DNA from: Aquimarina spongiae
GTDB taxonomy: Bacteria; Bacteroidota; Bacteroidia; Flavobacteriales; Flavobacteriaceae
NCBI RefSeq assembly: GCF_900141785.1
Contig: NZ_FQYP01000010.1
Location: 124,001-188,000 of the forward strand
Reading direction: 5' to 3'
DNA length: 64,000 bases
The notes under the pieces are model-generated. The model was not told the DNA's origin, made no database searches, and saw only the letters and a list, made by a program, of their open reading frames with translations. Below are positions 1 to 7,934 of the stretch, piece after piece. The translations under genes were made by a program, and so were the position numbers. Positions within the stretch are counted from its first letter, which is position 1; each line of letters starts with the position of its first letter.

Positions 1-1
1 T

Positions 2-778
2 CCGTTTGATAGATTAGGGTTTAATGATATTGATCTAGGCCCAAAATCTCTATGGATCATAGGATCTATTTTATTAATCACACTTGGTTTACTTTTTGCT
101 TTTTTCAAAGAATTGAAAGTAAGCACGTTTGATGCTGGTTTAGCTTCTGCTTTAGGCCTATCACCAGCAGTTATGCATTATGGACTGATGACGGTTTCTT
201 CTATCACTACAGTGGGAGCATTTGATGCTGTAGGCGCCATATTGGTGATTGCCCTTATGATTGCCCCAGCTGCCACCGCTTATTTATTGACCAATGACCT
301 GAAAAAGATGTTGGTTTTGGCTGTTGTATTTGGTGTAGGAAGCGCAATAACAGGTTACTGGGTAGCTCACGCTTTGGATGCTTCTATTTCAGGATCGATG
401 ACCACCGTATTAGGCCTGGTATTTTTAATCGCCTACTTATTTGCTCCAGGTCGAGGTTTGTTCTCTGTTCTTTATCGACAAAGACAACAGCGCATTGAGG
501 TGTCTCTGCTTACCTTCCTTCTACACTTGGGAAACCATAAGGAAGTTGAAGAAAGACATGTAAAACACCTCAACGAACATATTAATTGGCAGAAGGTTCA
601 ATCAAAATCTGTATTGGATTTGGCTCTCAAAAACAATATGATTACTATTGATAACGATATCGTTTCTCTTACCAAAAAAGGTAAAGATTTCACTACAAAA
701 GCAATTAACTATATCGTAACCAATAAAAATTCTGAAATTGAAAATATGAAGGACGACTTCTTCCTATTTAGAGGGTAA
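2..778 (+). CDS. Metal (Mn/Zn/Fe) ABC transporter permease with C-terminal winged-helix-like domain, 5' truncated
   Basis: The frame is open from the left window edge, so the N-terminus lies outside; a TTG at 113 is only an internal codon. The visible part has the last hydrophobic helices of an ABC-3 family permease, including the stretch GAFDAVGAILVIALMIAPAA, which is typical of the ZnuB/MntB/TroC family moving divalent metals across the inner membrane. After the membrane part, about the last 100 residues are soluble and basic and look like a winged helix (helical segment, then a short strand pair around NNMITIDNDIVSLTKKGK). DtxR-like tails on such permeases are known in Bacteroidota. The partner ATPase and binding protein must lie upstream. 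The metal cannot be decided from sequence. Confidence 0.85.
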   Translation, partial: PFDRLGFNDIDLGPKSLWIIGSILLITLGLLFAFFKELKVSTFDAGLASALGLSPAVMHYGLMTVSSITTVGAFDAVGAILVIALMIAPAATAYLLTNDLKKMLVLAVVFGVGSAITGYWVAHALDASISGSMTTVLGLVFLIAYLFAPGRGLFSVLYRQRQQRIEVSLLTFLLHLGNHKEVEERHVKHLNEHINWQKVQSKSVLDLALKNNMITIDNDIVSLTKKGKDFTTKAINYIVTNKNSEIENMKDDFFLFRG

Positions 779-808
779 GGTTCCTGTGATCTTCTTCTGA
801 TCATTCTA

Positions 809-2317
809 TTACCAAACCCCAAAAGATTCAGGCTTTTTTAAAAATCTTGCTGTAAAACTTTGATCTATTCCCCATTTCATTTCTAAAGCTGAAACCGTAT
901 TTGTATGTGAAATGGTTCCTTTTGACAGATCTATATCATAATCCTTGCTCCATATCTTATGGTATTTTGCTAATTGCTGCAATGCATCCAAAATAAATAC
1001 GACTTCCTTGTTGCTATGAGTAGGATGAATAGACATTCGGATCCAACCTGGTTTATCAGCATTATCTCCTTTATCAATCTGATCTGTGATTTCTTTGGAC
1101 CTCTGCGGCGTAACACCAAGCAGATAATGCCCATAGGTACCCGCACAAGAGCAGCCCCCTCTAGTTTGTATTCCAAATCGATCATTGAGTATTTTGACTC
1201 CCAGATTATGATGAAGATCTTCGATATAAAAAGAAATTACACCCAACCTTTGCTGATGCTCTCCTGCCAGAATATGTAAATTCGAGATATTTGATAGAGA
1301 CTCCCAAATCATTTGAAGAATTTCATGTTCTCTTTTTTGTATGTTACCTACTCCCATTTCTTCTTTCAATCGCATACACATGGCTACCTTGATAGTTTGC
1401 AAAAAAGCTGGTGTCCCTCCATCTTCTCTGGATTCGATAGCCTTCAAATATCGATGTTCTCCCCAAGGATTAGTCCAGGAAACTGTACCTCCACCTGAAA
1501 TGTCGGGTATCTTATTATGATACATTTTACTGTTGAACACTAAGATTCCTGTTGTTCCTGGCCCTCCCAAAAATTTATGTCCTGAAAAATAAATAGCATC
1601 AAGATATCGCCCTTTTCTATCATCTTCGTGCATATCCATCTCAATATAAGGTGCGGCACAGGCAAAATCCACAAAGCATAAGCCGTTGTATTGATGTATG
1701 AGTTCAGCTATTTCCTGATAGGGGGTAATAATTCCAGTCACATTGGAACAGGACGTAATCGCTACTATTTTCATTTTACGATGCTGATACTTCTGGATTT
1801 CAATTTCAAAATTACGAATAGATACCAACCCCTTTTTATCTGGAGGAACCACAACAACATCTGCAGTAGTTTCTAACCAAGAGGTTTGATTAGAGTGGTG
1901 CTCCATATGAGAAACAAATACTACTGGTTTATCCTCTTCTTCATATTTAACTTGATCTTGATACGATTCATGAACCCTAAGCCCCAGTATTCGCTGCAAC
2001 TTATTAACCACTCCCGTCATCCCCGAATTTGAAGATATCAGTACATCCCGAGATGAGGCATTTACATGTTGCTTAATGATTTGCTGTGCTTTGTGATACG
2101 CATACGTCATTGCCGATCCTGTATAATTCGTATCCGTATGTGTATTGGCCACAAAGGGATAAAAATCTTTGAGCATACGTTCTTCGATAGGTCGATACAT
2201 TCGACCACTAGCTGTCCAATCTGCATACAACACCCGTATCGAATCATGATAAGGTGTTTTGATATATTGATGCTGACCAATAATCTGATTCTGATATTTC
2301 AAAAAATAATCTTGCAT
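809..2317 (-). CDS. Aminotransferase class V / cysteine desulfurase-like PLP enzyme
   Basis: A 502-residue PLP-dependent enzyme of fold type I. The PLP lysine is K248 in SGHKFLGGPG, after the cofactor-binding FVDFACAAPY segment. A Cys pair in GGCSCAGTYG (C389, C391) sits where cysteine desulfurases and selenocysteine lyases carry the catalytic loop cysteine. It is longer than IscS/SufS (about 400 residues) and there are no isc/suf neighbours, so a role in Fe-S assembly is not shown. The start lies 2 bp after the stop of the DUF4395 gene, so the two are surely co-transcribed. Release of sulfur from a small-molecule thiol is the most likely reaction; the substrate is unknown. Confidence 0.8.
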   Translation of the reverse strand: MQDYFLKYQNQIIGQHQYIKTPYHDSIRVLYADWTASGRMYRPIEERMLKDFYPFVANTHTDTNYTGSAMTYAYHKAQQIIKQHVNASSRDVLISSNSGMTGVVNKLQRILGLRVHESYQDQVKYEEEDKPVVFVSHMEHHSNQTSWLETTADVVVVPPDKKGLVSIRNFEIEIQKYQHRKMKIVAITSCSNVTGIITPYQEIAELIHQYNGLCFVDFACAAPYIEMDMHEDDRKGRYLDAIYFSGHKFLGGPGTTGILVFNSKMYHNKIPDISGGGTVSWTNPWGEHRYLKAIESREDGGTPAFLQTIKVAMCMRLKEEMGVGNIQKREHEILQMIWESLSNISNLHILAGEHQQRLGVISFYIEDLHHNLGVKILNDRFGIQTRGGCSCAGTYGHYLLGVTPQRSKEITDQIDKGDNADKPGWIRMSIHPTHSNKEVVFILDALQQLAKYHKIWSKDYDIDLSKGTISHTNTVSALEMKWGIDQSFTARFLKKPESFGVW

Positions 2318-2319
2318 GG

Positions 2320-2991
2320 TTATTCCTCTACTCTACCATTAATAATATCCCATAAATTGGCTGGATCTTCGGCATAAATATCCCGAAGCAGGAATACCAT
2401 AAGCACAATATAGGCTATAAATCCAAAAAAGATCATGCGCTGAGCCACCGTTGTCTTTTGTATATCTTGCCTGTCTTTTCGTTCACAAACTTCACCCGGA
2501 CAATACTGTACTTTATCCTTATAGAATCTTGCATAAAACTTACAGCCCAGACAAATACCAAAAGCGGTTTCCCAAAACAAAAACACCAGGCAGATCAAAC
2601 AAATCAGTGCAGTAACTGGTCCATATGAATTGACCACATTTGATAATACAAATATGATACTGGATAGTACTAAACCTATTTTCCAGGCAAATTTCTTTTG
2701 CGGTGCCCCCACATATTCTGGCACTTGATTGCGAACAATCATCCGACCCAGTATTAAGAATGGTGAAAACCTTGGATTGATCAATACCCTAATCATAATA
2801 TCTGTTAGAAAAATAGTCACCGCGTATTTAAGCATAGTAAAGTCCCCCGTAAAAACTACGATAAGTATCGAGATAAACATGATCAAAAAGAGAATGCCTG
2901 CAGCCGCTCTTATTTCTCGTTCATTTAATACGGGTATGGTGTACCCATCTACAAATTCACCAAATTGAATGGTTTTGTTAATTGTATGCAT
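2320..2991 (-). CDS. DUF4395 family membrane protein
   Basis: A 223-residue protein matching DUF4395 by its N-terminal pattern (FGEFVDGYTIPVLNEREIRA) and four or five hydrophobic helices. A cysteine-rich stretch follows the fourth helix (CLGCKFYARFY, then CPGEVCERKD), which could bind metal or act in thiol chemistry. DUF4395 proteins often occur next to sulfur- or thiol-handling genes, and here the next gene is a cysteine-desulfurase-like enzyme 2 bp away. The function is unknown. The 47 bp before the start codon are duplicated exactly in front of the upstream gene. Confidence 0.75.
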   Translation of the reverse strand: MHTINKTIQFGEFVDGYTIPVLNEREIRAAAGILFLIMFISILIVVFTGDFTMLKYAVTIFLTDIMIRVLINPRFSPFLILGRMIVRNQVPEYVGAPQKKFAWKIGLVLSSIIFVLSNVVNSYGPVTALICLICLVFLFWETAFGICLGCKFYARFYKDKVQYCPGEVCERKDRQDIQKTTVAQRMIFFGFIAYIVLMVFLLRDIYAEDPANLWDIINGRVEE

Positions 2992-2993
2992 TT

Positions 2994-3040
2994 TGTTCGT
3001 TTTTTGATTAATGATTGAAATTGATTGATGATGATTGATG
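2994..3040 (-). repeat. 47-bp leader repeat, copy 1
   Basis: Identical over 47 bp to 3723-3769. Both copies end 2 bp before an ATG on the minus strand. Read 5'->3' on that strand the element has several ATCA/TCAAT units and ends in AAAAAACGAACA. Confidence 0.95.
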
Positions 3041-3042
3041 TC

Positions 3043-3720
3043 TTATCTCTCGATAGAGATTAATTTTTCAAGATTAAACCCTTTGATAATAAGCCAAAAA
3101 GAAATAGCGATTTGCAACAGTCCTATAGGGAGATATAATATCATAAGACCACTATCATACAAAGACCAAAGCACGTTTGATAGCATGGTTATTGCTGCAA
3201 GACATCCTAAGATGGAAAATAGTGAAGGAATAAGACTGGTTTTACAGAACCCATAATACAAGACCATAACAGAAAGTCCGCCTACCAACATATCCATCAT
3301 ATGAATCCAACCTCGTACCTCCAGAAATAATGCTCCAGAGCTCTTTAAGTAAGCTTGGCTAGCGATGTCAGCTTCAACATAGTCACTACTGATAGACAAT
3401 AAAGATAACAATACTGTATTATCGATAAGAGTAGCTGCAAAACTCACCACGGTGAGCACCAGATAAAGCATTCCTAACCTGCGGCTATAGGTATCAAAAA
3501 ATGGCTTTAAGGTAATAGCTATCCAAAGACTTATGCAACCTAACAAAACTGCCAATAAAGTGGCTGTGACAATCTCCGTTTCATGAGAAGCAGTAAGGGT
3601 TAAAAAGTCGTTGTCAAAAATAACTGGTCCCAGTAAATAGAAGTTAATCAATACTCCTAATACAAACTGAAATAGAAATAGGTATCCCAGGACCATCCCT
3701 GTTTTAGGATTGAAATTCAT
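3043..3720 (-). CDS. DUF4386-like integral membrane protein
   Basis: A 225-residue protein with about six hydrophobic helices and little else. The ending (LPIGLLQIAISFWLIIKGF) and the loop after helix 4 (VRGWIHMMDMLVGGLSVMVLY) fit the DUF4386 family, whose role is unknown. It lies 51 bp upstream of the DUF4395 gene on the same strand, and both have the same leader, so the two genes probably respond to the same initiation signal. The family assignment is moderately sure. Confidence 0.65.
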   Translation of the reverse strand: MNFNPKTGMVLGYLFLFQFVLGVLINFYLLGPVIFDNDFLTLTASHETEIVTATLLAVLLGCISLWIAITLKPFFDTYSRRLGMLYLVLTVVSFAATLIDNTVLLSLLSISSDYVEADIASQAYLKSSGALFLEVRGWIHMMDMLVGGLSVMVLYYGFCKTSLIPSLFSILGCLAAITMLSNVLWSLYDSGLMILYLPIGLLQIAISFWLIIKGFNLEKLISIER

Positions 3721-3722
3721 AA

Positions 3723-3769
3723 TGTTCGTTTTTTGATTAATGATTGAAATTGATTGATGATGATTGATG
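3723..3769 (-). repeat. 47-bp leader repeat, copy 2
   Basis: Exact copy of 2994-3040, again ending 2 bp before an ATG (of the DUF4386-like gene). The match stops just inside the start codon and does not enter either coding region. Confidence 0.95.
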
Positions 3770-3812
3770 ATGTAATTTGTACTATTTACATATGCTTCAT
3801 GATTTAAATTGA

Positions 3813-4361
3813 TTAATTAGAAAAGTCTACTTGATTGGAATTCCCTTTGATATTGACCTTAGCTCCAGACTTCGCTTTGCTCTTTACCGATTCATAAGAT
3901 AAATCCAACGCACCATAACTTTTGTTACTAAACAGAAGATTAAGATCTTTCCCAGATACTTGTCCCAAAGTTTCAAAAGTAGTTCCTGAATGCATTACGA
4001 CTCCATCCAATACGGAATTATGAATAAAAATCTGTACACTATCCCGCTTTCGTATTTCTTTGGCGTTCTCTATTCTTAGTGTATCTCCAGATATTTTAAC
4101 TTTTAAAAAAGGCAACAGGTTTTCTGGTGCTTTAATCTTGAGTTGGGTAATACTATCCTGAATAAAATAGATATAAGCTCCTTCTTCATTGTAGATGTTC
4201 TTGAATGCTGAAACATCCCTTACTTCCTCTTTAATAGCAAGATTCACTTTACTTCGATCTACTTTATCAATATAATCATGCATGATCTTCTGAAAAGCAA
4301 AAAAGAAAAAAGCTAGCAGTACCACTGCAATTATTAATACCAAATTACTTTTTTTCATCAC
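3813..4361 (-). CDS. GIN-domain (DUF2807-like) membrane-anchored protein
   Basis: A 182-residue protein with one N-terminal membrane helix (LVLIIAVVLLAFFFFAFQ) and a periplasmic region with the beta-repeat pattern of GIN/DUF2807 domains (LKVKISGDTLRIENAK, then short repeats ending in GNSNQVDF). Such domains form right-handed beta structures and often accompany ABC exporters or sensory genes in Bacteroidota. It is the last gene of a four-gene operon and overlaps the GntR gene by 17 bp, so translation is likely coupled. Its role is not known. Confidence 0.7.
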   Translation of the reverse strand: MMKKSNLVLIIAVVLLAFFFFAFQKIMHDYIDKVDRSKVNLAIKEEVRDVSAFKNIYNEEGAYIYFIQDSITQLKIKAPENLLPFLKVKISGDTLRIENAKEIRKRDSVQIFIHNSVLDGVVMHSGTTFETLGQVSGKDLNLLFSNKSYGALDLSYESVKSKAKSGAKVNIKGNSNQVDFSN

Positions 4362-4731
4362 TTACATTTTTAACATATTGGTCATAAGAATTCTTCACTT
4401 CTTCAAACTCTACATCAAGCAACATCATTTCTTTAAACATATCCGGAAGTCGTACCCCTATAAATTCTTTTTTCTTGATTTCGAGCACAGTATGGTACCC
4501 TTTTTCTGAGACAAAATATCCGATTCCTCTTTTATTATAAATCACTTCTAGTTCTTGTAAATGTGTAAATGCCCGACTTGCAGTATTTGGATTTACCTCT
4601 ACCATAACAGCAACCTCTCTTACCGAAGGAATCCTTTCGTTTTCCTGCCATTTGCGGATCAGAATATTCTCATAAAAGAAATCCACAATTTGTAAGTATA
4701 TTGGTTTACCGTTATCAAAATCCATGATCAA
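4345..4731 (-). CDS. GntR family transcriptional regulator, YtrA type
   Basis: 128 residues, the short length of the YtrA subfamily: an N-terminal winged helix (residues 10-75; GKPIYLQIVDFFYENIL, then RIPSVREVAVMVEVNPNTASRAF as recognition region) and only a short helical tail for dimerisation, with no large effector domain. YtrA-type members usually repress the ABC-transporter operon they belong to. Here the gene overlaps the permease gene by 4 bp, and an inverted repeat of the YtrA type lies at the operon promoter (6323-6346), so self-regulation is very likely. The inducing signal is unknown; cell-envelope stress is the precedent. Confidence 0.9.
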   Translation of the reverse strand: MIMDFDNGKPIYLQIVDFFYENILIRKWQENERIPSVREVAVMVEVNPNTASRAFTHLQELEVIYNKRGIGYFVSEKGYHTVLEIKKKEFIGVRLPDMFKEMMLLDVEFEEVKNSYDQYVKNVSDEKK

Positions 4732-5480
4732 GCCTCCTTTTCGGTTATTTTAAAATAGGTCGCTAAAAGCATCATAGGTCCAAAAACTAAACTAAAAAGA
4801 AATCCTCCGATCCCTGATAAGTCTGTTTGTGCTAACGAAAACCCTTCTGTAGAAAAAGGATCAGAGCTAAACACATCAAAAGCTCCTCCAGTGAACCAAA
4901 AACACAATATCATATTGTAAATAAATACGCCAAAAACTACCACTAATGCAGCGAGCAAGGTTTTACCGATCCTATTTTTTGTAAACGTTAACGCTCCCAG
5001 TAAAAATGCAGGTTGAACGAAAAAATAAAACTTTACCAAACACCAATATGTATCCGAAAAAATGGGCAAAACATGCAAATCTGTACTAGGAAAAACACTA
5101 CACAAAGCAATTCCCAATTGCCCAACAACAAAAGCAAAAACACTAAATACAACAATGTACATCACATTGGAAAGCAACCATGAGGCCAATACTTTTTCTA
5201 AAGCAGTAGCTGGCAGCAAAAAGTAGAAGTGATTTGTTTTATCTCCTTGAATTTCTCTAAAAATCGAAAAAGTGAACAAGAGACCTAATACCAAAAACAA
5301 AATAGAAAACATAGAAATGAACTCATCAGGCTTTACCATAAAATCTCCTCGTACACTTATCAATGTTCCTACAAAAACAAGTCCACCTGCAACAAGTAAG
5401 GCTGTAATTATTGCTCCACGTAGCAATATCACGCTCCTATAAATAAGTCCTGCTATTCTTTTTGCACTAAGCTTTTGCAT
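4728..5480 (-). CDS. ABC transporter permease-like membrane protein
   Basis: 250 residues with about six hydrophobic helices, in the pattern of ABC-2 permeases. The motif GDKTNHFYFLLPATALEKVLASWL after helix 2 recurs in Bacteroidota permeases of this type. It overlaps the ATPase gene by 14 bp upstream and the GntR gene by 4 bp downstream, so it is the membrane partner of that ATPase. The substrate cannot be read from sequence; YtrA-linked exporters are tied to resistance against envelope-active compounds. Confidence 0.75.
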   Translation of the reverse strand: MQKLSAKRIAGLIYRSVILLRGAIITALLVAGGLVFVGTLISVRGDFMVKPDEFISMFSILFLVLGLLFTFSIFREIQGDKTNHFYFLLPATALEKVLASWLLSNVMYIVVFSVFAFVVGQLGIALCSVFPSTDLHVLPIFSDTYWCLVKFYFFVQPAFLLGALTFTKNRIGKTLLAALVVVFGVFIYNMILCFWFTGGAFDVFSSDPFSTEGFSLAQTDLSGIGGFLFSLVFGPMMLLATYFKITEKEA

Positions 5481-6318
5481 CGTAATGTGTACTTTTTATT
5501 ACTGTATTGATTTTGTCTGGATTACTAACTACAGCGTTAAACAACAATTCAAGATCAACCTCCGTTTCTTCAAAATTTTCTCGTTTCAACACTGCTCTAC
5601 CACCAAAAGTAGGTTCGGCATATAAAACTTCATCCATCATTTGTTGTTTTGGTCTGCCAAACCATAATTTTTCGGAAACGGAAGAAAACGATTGATCGAA
5701 TATTACTTTTGATTGCCCCAGAATCACCACATGATTAATCAGGCTATGCAAATCTCTAACTTGATGAGTTGAAATCACTATACATTTCCCCTGATCCACT
5801 GCGGAAGCCATAATCCTCCTAAACTGACTTTTTGAAGGGATATCTAATCCATTAGTAGGTTCATCCATAAGCAATAAATTGGTATTGGCTGCAATACCAA
5901 AAGCAATGAGTACTTTTTTCTTTTGCCCAAATGACAATGCTGACAGTTTTTCTTTAGGAAAAAGCTTAAACTCCTGAATCAATTGGTAGAATTGATCTCT
6001 AGAGAATTTAGGATAAAAAGGAGCATTTATTTTTTCAAAACTATCAATGCTCAAAGCGGGTAATTCGAAATCTTCAGGGACCAAAAAAATCTCTTGTAGG
6101 TTCTCAATGCTTCTTCTTGAAATATCCTGACTAGAAATTTGGCAATACCCTATTTTCGGAAACAACAAACCTGCCATCAACTTAATAAGTGTACTTTTCC
6201 CTTCTCCATTTTCACCAAACACCCCGTAGATGTTACCAGGAGTAAAATCTAATGAAATATCATTAAGAATTGTTCTTCCTTTTGGATATTGAAATCCCAG
6301 GCCTCTAATTTGAATCAT
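5467..6318 (-). CDS. ABC transporter ATP-binding protein
   Basis: A 283-residue nucleotide-binding subunit. Walker A is GENGEGKST (about residues 35-43), the signature is a variant LSFGQKKK (not LSGGQ), Walker B is LLLMDEPTNGLD, and the switch histidine is in VISTHQ. The last 80 residues are a family-specific extension. It is the first gene of the ATPase/permease/GntR/GIN operon. Its start codon directly follows a promoter with an overlapping operator. Likely an exporter; substrate unknown. Confidence 0.88.
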   Translation of the reverse strand: MIQIRGLGFQYPKGRTILNDISLDFTPGNIYGVFGENGEGKSTLIKLMAGLLFPKIGYCQISSQDISRRSIENLQEIFLVPEDFELPALSIDSFEKINAPFYPKFSRDQFYQLIQEFKLFPKEKLSALSFGQKKKVLIAFGIAANTNLLLMDEPTNGLDIPSKSQFRRIMASAVDQGKCIVISTHQVRDLHSLINHVVILGQSKVIFDQSFSSVSEKLWFGRPKQQMMDEVLYAEPTFGGRAVLKRENFEETEVDLELLFNAVVSNPDKINTVIKSTHYDAKA

Positions 6319-6322
6319 ATCT

Positions 6323-6346
6323 AGTGTATTAGTTATCTAGTACACC
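6323..6346 (-). promoter_or_regulatory. Predicted GntR (YtrA-type) operator
   Basis: An imperfect 24-bp inverted repeat, AGTGTA-N12-TACACC, with inner symmetry TAG/CTA (9 of 12 half-site positions match). It lies between the -7 box and the ATG of the first operon gene, over the expected start of transcription. It resembles the AGTGTA...TACACT site of Bacillus YtrA, though here the spacer is 12 nt. The repressor gene is third in the same operon. Confidence 0.75.
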
Positions 6347-6347
6347 T

Positions 6348-6379
6348 CAAAACTAAACAAGTTATTTGAATTGACCAAA
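6348..6379 (-). promoter_or_regulatory. Bacteroidota-type promoter of the ABC/GntR operon
   Basis: On the minus strand: TTTG (6379-6376), 20 nt, then TAGTTTTG (6355-6348), an exact TAnnTTTG -7 box. The start of transcription would fall inside the adjacent inverted repeat. Confidence 0.75.
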
Positions 6380-6429
6380 TTTTTTTGATTTTTACATATT
6401 GCTCGATTGAGTATTAGCAGATATTACTC

Positions 6430-6468
6430 CAAGAAAAAACAAACCCCGCAGTAGAAAACTGCAGGGTT
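6430..6468 (-). terminator. Rho-independent terminator of the E2 gene
   Basis: On the minus strand a 10-bp stem (AACCCTGCAG / CTGCGGGGTT, one U-G pair) with a 7-nt loop is followed by a T-rich run. It lies 27 bp after the E2 stop codon. Confidence 0.85.
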
Positions 6469-6494
6469 GCCATTATTTTCAAAGATTGATCTTT

Positions 6495-7844
6495 TTAGAT
6501 CTCTCTATTACTATCAAAAGCTTCTAAGTAATCTTTTACTCGTTGCACAAACTGTCCTCCTAAAGCCCCATTCACCACTCTGTGATCATACGAATGCGAT
6601 AAGAACATTTTGTATCGAATACCAATAAAATCTCCTTCTGGAGTCTCGATTACCGCAGGAACTTTGCGAATTGCTCCAAGAGCAAGTATCCCTACCTGCG
6701 GCTGATTAATGATTGGTGTACCCATAATACTACCAAAAGTTCCAACATTAGTCACCGTATAGGTACCATCTTGAATATCATCTGGCTTTAACTTATTATC
6801 ACGAGCTCTACCCGCCAAATCATTAACAGCCTTAGTCATTCCCACAAGATTCAATTGATCTGCATTTTTAATCACAGGTACAATCAAATTCCCATCAGGC
6901 AATGCCGCTGCCATTCCTAAATTGATATTTTTCTTTTTAATAATACTATCTCCTGATACAGATATATTCATCATTGGGAAGTCTTTCAAGGCTTTTGCCA
7001 CAGCCTCCATGAAGATCGGAGTAAATGTAAGGTTCTCTCCTTCTCGCTTCATAAAATCCCCCTTCACCTTCTTTCTCCAGTTCCAGATATTGGTTACATC
7101 TGCCTCGATAAACGATTGTACGTGTGCAGAAGTTTGTACAGATTCTACCATATGATGGGCAATTAGTTTACCCATACGTGTCATTTCTATAATTTCATCT
7201 TCTCCCGAAGCCACCACAGGTGCTGCCTTTGGAGTTTCTGCTTTTTTAACTGGTGTTGCCGCAGATTTCTCTGCAGCCACTTTTGCAGGTACAGCTACAG
7301 CTGGTGCTACCTTACCATTTTTGCGATCCTCTACAAATTGCAAAATATCATTTTTGGTAACTCGACCATCTTTTCCTGTGCCTTGCAACGCCTCAAGTTC
7401 TGCTAGAGATATTCCTTCTGCAGTTGCGATATTTTTAACTAAAGGAGAATAAAACTTACTCCCTTCTGAGAAGTCAGTTGCAGTAGCACTAACTGCTTCT
7501 GCAGTTTCAGCCATCTGAGTTTCGATAACAGCCGCTTCTGCAGGAACTTCAGCAGGCGCCTCTTCTACCGCAGTCGACGATCCAGAATCAGGAACATCCG
7601 CTCCTTCAGTTTCGATAACGGCAATAGTTTGACCTACCTGTACTACATCGTCCACATCAAATAGTTTCTCAACTAGTACACCTTCTACCTCACTAGGCAC
7701 TTCACTATCTACCTTGTCTGTTGCGATTTCTACCACAGCATCATCCAGTTCGATAGTATCTCCAACTTCTTTTAACCAAGTTGTTATTGTTGCTTCTGCA
7801 ACACTTTCACCCATTTTTGGAAGTTTTAGCTCAAATTTTGCCAT
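6495..7844 (-). CDS. 2-oxoacid dehydrogenase complex E2 (dihydrolipoamide acyltransferase)
   Basis: 449 residues with the full E2 layout: N-terminal lipoyl domain (residues 2-77, lipoylated lysine K44 in ATDKVDSEV), an Ala/Pro/Glu-rich linker, a peripheral-subunit-binding domain (about 133-170; SPLVKNIATAEGISL), a second Ala/Pro-rich linker, and the catalytic acyltransferase domain ending in SYDHRVVNGA with active-site H421. It transfers acyl groups from lipoyl arms to CoA in the cytoplasm. The domain order and DHRVVNGA motif suit a branched-chain-type E2, but pyruvate or 2-oxoglutarate specificity is not excluded. No E1 or E3 gene is nearby. It has its own terminator. Confidence 0.9.
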   Translation of the reverse strand: MAKFELKLPKMGESVAEATITTWLKEVGDTIELDDAVVEIATDKVDSEVPSEVEGVLVEKLFDVDDVVQVGQTIAVIETEGADVPDSGSSTAVEEAPAEVPAEAAVIETQMAETAEAVSATATDFSEGSKFYSPLVKNIATAEGISLAELEALQGTGKDGRVTKNDILQFVEDRKNGKVAPAVAVPAKVAAEKSAATPVKKAETPKAAPVVASGEDEIIEMTRMGKLIAHHMVESVQTSAHVQSFIEADVTNIWNWRKKVKGDFMKREGENLTFTPIFMEAVAKALKDFPMMNISVSGDSIIKKKNINLGMAAALPDGNLIVPVIKNADQLNLVGMTKAVNDLAGRARDNKLKPDDIQDGTYTVTNVGTFGSIMGTPIINQPQVGILALGAIRKVPAVIETPEGDFIGIRYKMFLSHSYDHRVVNGALGGQFVQRVKDYLEAFDSNREI

Positions 7845-7934
7845 ATTCTTAATCCAAAGTGTTTAAATGTTATATTTTTTGCGAATTTAATTAAAATAAA
7901 GCTTTAAAATTAGTTTTTCTATATTAAAGTTTAT

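Noticed and set aside
970..2377. Several open frames on both strands across the cysteine-desulfurase-like gene
   Set aside because: They are shadows: no family pattern, opposite or shifted frame to a clear 502-residue enzyme.
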